Source: Danio rerio (taxonomy: Eukaryota > Chordata > Actinopteri > Cypriniformes > Danionidae). Taken from it: a stretch of DNA of 64,000 nucleotides. The DNA lies in NCBI RefSeq assembly GCF_049306965.1, contig NC_133184.1:1904501-1968500 (forward strand). Reading direction: 5' to 3'. The notes beneath the pieces are model-generated. The model ran no database searches. It was not told the origin of the DNA and saw only the letters and a list, made by a program, of their open reading frames with translations. A program made the position numbers and the translations under genes. This document shows positions 57,568-64,000 of the stretch, piece by piece (the stretch's first letter is position 1; every line of letters begins with the position of its first letter).

Positions 57568-58672
57568 TTACGGATCTTTGCTGCTCCTCTCTCGGTTCAT
57601 CTTCTTCATTTTCATTCTTCTGTTCTGAAACCAGATTTTCACCTGGCGCTCTGTTAAATTCAGGATTCGTGCAACTTCATAGCGACGATCCCTCGTTAAA
57701 TACATGTTATAAAGAAACTCCTTTTCCAATTCCAGAGTCTGATATTTGGTGTACGGACAACGCTTCTTTCTTGTTGATCTCGCATGGATCCAGTTGGCAG
57801 CAGGGTTGCCTAAAAACAGAAAAATAAGACAATAAAATAAACAGGCTTCACATCGTCAAGTCACTCAATTAAAGGTCACGTCCAAAGCACAATGTATATA
57901 TATGGATATATTTTAATATTCATCCATTCAATTATTTAGTAATTTGTGTATTAAATTAGTTGATATGTAAATACAACTATGTATAATGCTTTAAAATAGC
58001 CACTTTTGGGATAAATGAAAAATTTCGGCCCGTGGTAAACGCCTGGACACTTTTATAGGTTTGTAAAACCTCCAGTTTAGGACACTTCGACAGCTGTAAA
58101 TCACGGGGCAATTCATTTTACTTACTTGGGTCAAGTTGTTGTTGTTGTTTTTCGTCTTTAGGCTCACCGTGACTCGAATTATCACTTCCAACTCTTTCTT
58201 CGGTAGCTTTGTCCGCGCTCTCGGACACAGCATTTAAGCTAAACTCGGGAACCGACGGTGTCTCCGTTTCAAACGCGGCGCTTTCGGTCCTTTTCGGGGG
58301 TAAACTTTCAGTCTTTGTACCGCTGTGCCGACTGTTGGGGTGGAAGCCCGTTAAAGAGATATGGTTTGCGACTGGCTCTATCCAGGATCGGACGTATCTG
58401 TTGTCTGAAAGATGGGTCTGGTGAACGTATGGATGGTAAATCCCGGACACAGCAGCAGTAGATGGCTGATGAACCGAGGACCAGGACGCAGGGAACACGG
58501 CTGATTTGGGAGCGAAGCTGCACGAGGAAAAGTCCGCATTTTCAACCACACCTGACGGCCTCGCGGGCGCGGTGTGAGAACCCTGGATATAACGCGCTCC
58601 GTACACATCCTCAGCCTCGTGCCCCATAATAGTGTCCACATAATAACTGCTGAGAGCTGAACTAGTCGACAT
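57568..58672 (-). CDS. hoxd9a: Hoxd9a homeodomain transcription factor
   Basis: Hox group 9 nuclear transcription factor acting in trunk and paired-fin patterning. Two exons: 58,672-58,126 and 57,809-57,568, with a 316 bp phase-1 intron (donor GTAAG, acceptor TTTTTAG). The product is 262 residues. The N terminus [20 protein letters not shown] matches the group-9 activation region. The junction gives [20 protein letters not shown], with the Trp motif ANW (residue 189) that replaces YPWM in group 9. The homeodomain is at about 195-254, with [18 protein letters not shown] and [13 protein letters not shown]. The protein ends RERSSKDP. Exon 2 is short (80 codons) and starts without Met, so it shows up only by splice-aware reading. 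The neighbours are hoxd10a, 2.6 kb upstream, and mir-10b, 11.5 kb downstream. Confidence 0.97.
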
Positions 58673-58759
58673 TTTTGGATCCCTTCGAACTCATATAAAA
58701 CGGTACTCTGTTTCCGAAACCTTGCCTCCGAACAATCGTAGTATTTTTGCTGCCTTCAC

Positions 58760-58795
58760 CTTCAGTGATTGGTTACATGAATCACGTGATCATAT
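58760..58795 (-). promoter_or_regulatory. hoxd9a: hoxd9a proximal promoter motifs
   Basis: The plus strand shows GTGATTGGTTACATGAATCA then CGTGATCAT: an ATTGG box (58,768-58,772) and CACGTG (58,783-58,788), 111 bp upstream of the start codon. TGAATCACGTGAT is shared exactly with the hoxd3a promoter. Confidence 0.5.
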
Positions 58796-58799
58796 TTAC

Positions 58800-59969
58800 T
58801 AATACAGAGAGTAAATCAGTCCTCTGATAACGGTATGTTGGATTTTGTACTCTTGGAAAAAAAATTATATCAGATAAATAATGCTTATCTAAACTTAGTA
58901 GCTAGCACTAATCTTCATTCGTCATGTTTTTAAACTATCCGACTTCATTTTTTTTTACAAGGGCAGATTAATGCACCCATTTATTTCAGTGCCAGCACTC
59001 AACACTGATACATTAACAAACGATTCTAGCAGTGTAAAATCTTGCAAAATTTCGTCATAAAGGTATGTCATACTCTAGCCTTGTAAAGTATTTTATAGAG
59101 TACCGAGTTGCAAGTCCTCGTAAAATAAATGTAATAACATGCTGTAAAACAACGAACCACCAGCCTCAAAGATTCTCATATTTTACAAACGCTCGTCACT
59201 GCTAAGATCTGTAATTTGGTCTTTGTTGGTTTGATACGAACTGTGAGGTGTTGTAAGATTGACAGAGGAAGCAATATTTGTATATTTTTGGTACTTATTG
59301 AAAAGAGAGTCATAGCATTTTATGTGTATCAATAAAACATTTTATGAGGTGCATTTGATTATGTATTAATGTTCCCTTAATAAAACAGACTCTTGGCATT
59401 TAAAAGTGTCTTGACCTACATGTCTATCATTACATAAAATAAAAATAATAACATGGCAATATTGTAGCCTTTTTATATACAACAAGCTGAGCATTGTATA
59501 GTGGCGAGCTCTTTGTGGTATGACTGATTGTAAAAAAACGAAAAGAAAAGCGGATGTTGCTGCGTCACATTATAATTTAATTAAAATAAAAGTTTAAAGA
59601 CCGAGTAGATCATTTGCGTGGAGAGGGATTTAGAAAGCACGAGGGAAATATAAAACGGAATGCACTACATATTTCTTCTTAATTTAAGAAAATAACTTGA
59701 GCGCGAAAAACAATGTGGTATAATGTTATTAGTCGACAAGTTGTCACTAAGTGCTTAACTGTTACAATTTTGGTCAAAAATATAAAGTGTTGCCATCTGT
59801 GGCCACACACTTGAACACATCTAAGCATGTGCAGACAAACTACCCTACGTATGGCATTGTGTTTGTGTAGTCTACATTATAAAAGGGTCGCTGCTAGGGA
59901 CTAAAATGCATCACAGTTGCTTGTGTGTGTATATAACAATGTATTTATGTATTTTAGTTCCTACCCTTT

Positions 59970-60057
<88 letters not shown>

Positions 60058-60750
60058 AAAGAAACGATACATATATAGTCATAATATGGCAAATTTATTT
60101 GTACTATGGCGTTTTGAAAACTAATGCTATGGCAAGCCTCTTTATCCGTTTGGTGCACTTTATCTAAAATTAATTTGGGAACTGGTATACCCCAAATTGA
60201 TGTTTTAGACGTACAGGGAAATAGCTATTTTTGGTGTTTTAATTAAGGCCAAGTTTTATTTTATTTTTGGTGTTTAAATTAATTTGCATTGTCCGATTCC
60301 TTTTGTGGCGATGATTTCATTTTGATTATGAGTTTCCGTAGCATCAGTAAACAATTCCAAGGCAAAATAAGCATTTCACGACATTTTCGTTGATCAGAAC
60401 ACATAAACTTTCGAGAACAAATAGGCTAAAACGCTAGTAGGTTCAATTAACACTATTATATACGTGTAATAATAGCCGAAAAAGAACAAGAAGGTAAAAT
60501 ATATAACAGTAAGACAGAGGAAACCATGAAAATGTGTTAGTATACATAAAACCCGCTTATTTACATGTAGGATTGCGTGTGTTTTAGCTTGTATGTACTA
60601 TTAAAATATTAGTAGATGCTTTTGTATTTACTTGTCATTCATTGCGCGTGTGTATATGTGTGTGTGTGTGTTTTGGAGGTTATGGTTTTGATGTGGCTTA
60701 GAAGCGCAATTATACCAAATATGACACCAAACGCTATAATGACATAATCA
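58800..60750. other. hoxd9a-hoxd10a intergenic
   Basis: A compact spacer, AT-rich, with one (TA)n. No other repeat or gene was recognised. Confidence 0.5.
59973..60054. repeat. (TA)n microsatellite
   Basis: About 41 copies, and the only obvious repeat between hoxd9a and hoxd10a. Confidence 0.95.
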
Positions 60751-60751
60751 A

Positions 60752-61253
60752 TTTATTAGTCTATTGACCACATGCCACAAACATGCACTTATACAGACAT
60801 ATTTAAACACCTATTATACAGAAATACATTATTATTTTGAGACAAATGTACGTTTTCACTGGAGAAAGAATGGGTAATCTTCACTTTCAAATGTGCTTTC
60901 TTGTCCAAGACTTTTTGTTTTTTAGAGGCTGACGCAAATGTGTTTGCGACATTTTCTTCTATCCCCGCTGAAATGAAGCCGTCAGAAATAGCCGGTTTCT
61001 ATCTTCTTTTATAAGTTAAGACCTAACACCACTTGTATACCCTGTGTAACATGATAATTACACAAAGCTTCACATTTCAAATGTACATTTCAAAGATGCA
61101 GCAATAAATGACAAGGATTTAGCGACGATCACAAGACTGCAACGTGAAAGTAGCCAAAAACAATGCACACTGCCATCATGTCATCATTACACAGGAGAAC
61201 ATAGATGGACCGAAATGAGGGACTAGGTTTTTGATTTGCACTTGTCTGCGTGC
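60752..61253 (-). other. hoxd10a: Probable hoxd10a 3' untranslated region
   Basis: Sequence between the stop codon and a minus-strand AATAAA (plus TTTATT, 60,752-60,757), about 500 bp. It includes a miR-10 8-mer target site at 61,038-61,045. Confidence 0.45.
61038..61045 (-). promoter_or_regulatory. hoxd10a: miR-10 target site (8-mer) in hoxd10a 3' UTR
   Basis: The mRNA strand reads ACAGGGTA, the full complement of miR-10 positions 2-8 plus A opposite position 1. It lies 209 bp after the stop codon. Human HOXD10 is a well-known miR-10b target. Confidence 0.6.
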
Positions 61254-62967
61254 TCACGAAAAAGTGAGATTGGACGTCAGTTCACGGATACGGTTTTCTC
61301 TGCTCATCTTCTTGAGTTTCATCCTGCGGTTTTGGAACCAGATTTTCACTTGTCTGTCAGTCAGGTTGACGCTTTTGCTTATCTCTAGACGGCGCTCCCG
61401 AGTCAGATACATGTTGAATAAAAACTCCTTTTCTAATTCCAAGGTCTGGTGTTTTGTGTATGGACATCTCTTTTTCCTTCCACTCTTCGCGGTTAACCAG
61501 TTGCTCGTCGGTGTGTCGTTTTTAGATTCTGCAAAACAAAAGCACACAGTGAACAACAGCGCCAGCCATGCACAAATGACAATAAAACATTTTTTTTTTA
61601 CCAGATAAAAATTAACAGGGGATTCAAACAGATATCATATTTTAGCATGCACATGTTAACGCACTGCGTTATACGCATATGCCCAATGTGGCCTCGCTTG
61701 TTCTTTCATCACACAATTATTCCCACTGAAGTTAAGTAATAAAGCGTTAACTAAATAAATGTTAATGTTTCATCATTGTATTATGTAACACATGAGCTTG
61801 TGTTGTTTTTATAAGCTAAATCCCAAACTATCCAGTAAAACCAGGTTATAATCAATTCACTTTATAGGTATGAGGTTTTCATATTTATATTCTGCTCGTC
61901 CACAACCCGAGCTTTACCTCGGTATCAAATGAATGGCAACTGATGATTACTATATATTAAACAGAACGTTAATTTCCGTGCTGAATGGACGAAGTCACAA
62001 ATACTTTCCACCGAGGCTGTGCTTATATTGGCCAAGGAAGAATGTCAAGTCACTTGCAACAAAAGGTATTTGATGTTAACGCGCCCTCGCAGCGCCGTTT
62101 CCTGTTAAGGCTTTTACTGCAACCTGAGTAAGACTCCCATTAAACATTACGACTTTCGGGTTGTTTGTGTTTTATATTGGGTTTTATGATGCTAGAGCGT
62201 TCGCATTACACCAAGACGCGATTAATCCGTTTATTGTACCCACCTTTGCCTTCTCTGTGTGGCAATTCGGGGCTGGAAACAGACGCCTCAGTTGAGCAAT
62301 TCTTCTCCTCCAGCGTGCTGACTTTGGGCTCTGGACTCTGCGCCGGGGAAGAGCTCCTTGTGTCCCGATCGTGCGCAAGCTTTTTTTCCACCTCGACAAA
62401 GGGCGTTGACTGTGCCTTTGGAGTCGCCCTGTTCAGCTGCATTAACGTGGTGTTTGGGCTCATCGTCTCGTTGTCATAGTCCGGGTTTTTCGCCGTCGCG
62501 TAAGTTTGGCTCAGTCTAAAATAGCCAGGGACCGGAATCTCAGGACTATCAACAGAACATGATTCGGGAATCAGGCTGGAGTACGCGGGTATCTCAGACG
62601 AACTGACCTTTGCTCTCTTGTCGGAGTACATACAACAGTTAGTCTCTTCTTTTATGCTTTGTGAAAATGTGCAGGTGGACATCTGGTTGAGCGGTTGCTC
62701 TAATCGGCAGGACCTGCTCGGATCTGCCCAGGTATCAGTTTGAGGTATGTACGAGTGGACGGTCATGTCCATGTTTTGGTGGTTTACTTCCCCCCGTTTG
62801 CCAAGAGCCGGCAGGAGTCCACAGGTTTGCATTCCATAGGTTCCCATTTCTGCAGTGGCTGCTGGCATGTACATGTTACTGCTGGAATAAAAATCTGTTC
62901 TGCACGCCCCAATCAAGGAATCTACCAAAAAAGTGTTTGCTGCAGGAGAGCTGTTGGGAAAGGACAT
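61254..62967 (-). CDS. hoxd10a: Hoxd10a homeodomain transcription factor
   Basis: Hox group 10 nuclear transcription factor acting in posterior axial and fin patterning. Two exons: 62,967-62,244 and 61,528-61,254, with a 715 bp phase-1 intron (donor GTGGGT, acceptor TTTTGCAG). The product is 332 residues. Exon 1 starts [20 protein letters not shown] and has group-10 blocks such as [20 protein letters not shown] and [13 protein letters not shown]. The junction reads [19 protein letters not shown], with the conserved Trp at about 252. The homeodomain is at about 258-317 ([31 protein letters not shown]), followed by the family tail [15 protein letters not shown]. Normal length, no defects. It lies 2.3 kb upstream of hoxd9a in the same direction. 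The next 5' gene, hoxd11a, should be beyond the right edge. Group 10 is certain. Confidence 0.97.
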
Positions 62968-63079
62968 TTTGGATTTTTTTTTGTTTTCTTTTTTTGTTTT
63001 AAGAAGCAGAGAAGTGTCCTCTGTAAGCTGACATATCTAGCAAAACAATCCCTGTATAACCCAGCGAGTCTCTCTGCAA

Positions 63080-63165
63080 CCACATGACACTCTCACCAAT
63101 GAAATTTGAAAATGGCCTTGAGACGCAGGCTCTTCCCCGTCACGTGGGCGGATTGACACATGATT
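63080..63165 (-). promoter_or_regulatory. hoxd10a: hoxd10a proximal promoter motifs
   Basis: CACGTG at 63,141-63,146 (174 bp from the start codon), a CCAAT box on the plus strand at 63,096-63,100 and two CATGTG-type boxes (63,081-63,086 and about 63,158). Confidence 0.45.
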
Positions 63166-64000
63166 TGAAGTTTCAGACGTGGTCAACAGCGACACCTAGA
63201 ACAAGGACTTGAAATTGATTTCAAGACGGTCGAAATAGCGTTGCTAAATCCATTTTCAGGACACAATTAAGACAAAAGAACTGGACTCATATATTGGCCG
63301 GCTGCATGGTGAACAAAGAGTACGAACAAGGAAAACAAATCACGGCGTTTGAAGCTATCAAGGTCTCTTTCGAATTAAAATTCAAGGTCAAGATAGGAAA
63401 CGCATGAGCGTACTGCAGAATAATTTTCTCATAGTTCACTGTTTCTTTAGGCAAAATGCAGAGGACAATGCAGAATGAAATGAGCCTGCGGGCGTCGGCC
63501 TAAACACCGCTGTCGCAATCTGGATTGAGGGTGAAAAGCACAACTGTTATTCAGCCTTTCTTCCTTGGCTTTTATAACTACGTGTTAATCGACACAAATA
63601 ATGTTGCTTGTTCTCTAGTTACACATTTTTTTTTCCAGACACGAAGCGAATGTAATTCTTTGTAATAATTCATGTAATAACTTGTTTGTTGTTTGCTTTT
63701 GTTTTCTAAATTAAAACCAAGGGATTAAAGCGTGTACTTCTTTAATTATAATTGTTAGCGGGTTAGTAAATTGTATCATGTTCCCAGTACATTATAATAA
63801 TGCGGTGTTAGTTTCTTAAATAGCAAAAACTACAATCCAATTCAAATGTTAAAATTAACTGAATGTTGTGTGATGCTAAATTTGCTGTTTCATATTTTAA
63901 AAATGAGCATTCATTTTCAAAATAATTTTGTCTTATTAAAAATTAGAGCATTTACAGGTTGCAGACTTTAAAAGTACGCACATCTTAAGCAGTAACACAT
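63166..64000. other. hoxd10a-hoxd11a intergenic (partial)
   Basis: The sequence upstream of hoxd10a to the window edge is AT-rich with no gene. AAAATTCAAGGTCAAGATAG at about 63,379 holds one nuclear-receptor half-site only. Confidence 0.45.

Overview
The window looks like zebrafish (Danio rerio) genomic DNA, or a very close cyprinid. It carries four two-exon Hox genes of paralogy groups 3, 4, 9 and 10, all on the minus strand, with a mir-10b hairpin between groups 4 and 9. That gene set and order fit the teleost hoxda cluster, which has lost hoxd1 and hoxd8. DANA-type SINE debris, Tc1-like transposons, many short inverted-repeat DNA elements and long (TA)n tracts agree with zebrafish. Species, family names and gene symbols come from recognition, not from a database search. 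Layout: positions 1 to about 26,500 form the 3' flank of the cluster. No gene was recognised there. It is packed with DNA-transposon debris (TTAA-site elements, Tc1 copies, nested hAT- and Harbinger-like elements, tandemly amplified elements, a 260-330 bp tandem array), broken by repeat-poor stretches (about 13.6-14.2 kb and 18.1-19.0 kb) that look like candidate conserved enhancers. Positions 26,500-30,000 are mostly unique sequence with a short GC-rich patch. The Hox part follows: hoxd3a (30,673-32,077), hoxd4a (42,689-43,791), mir-10b (about 46,027-46,112), hoxd9a (57,568-58,672) and hoxd10a (61,254-62,967). Transcription runs right to left, so hoxd11a-d13a should lie beyond the right edge. 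Each Hox gene has a first exon with the N-terminal region and Pbx-contact motif, a short phase-1 intron (214, 392, 316 and 715 bp), and a second exon with the homeobox. How it works together: these are homeodomain transcription factors that pattern the hindbrain, trunk and fin axis collinearly. A perfect DR5 retinoic-acid response element at 47,175-47,191, upstream of mir-10b and hoxd4a, closely resembles the known vertebrate Hoxd4 element. A miR-10 8-mer site lies just downstream of the hoxd10a stop codon, in line with the known miR-10b/HOXD10 relation. All four genes carry a CA(C/T)GTG box and a CCAAT box within about 180 bp of the start codon. Two CTCF-like motifs pointing toward each other bracket the gap between mir-10b and hoxd9a. 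No wholly new system was found. The most useful observations are this regulatory layer and several clearly nested transposon insertions.
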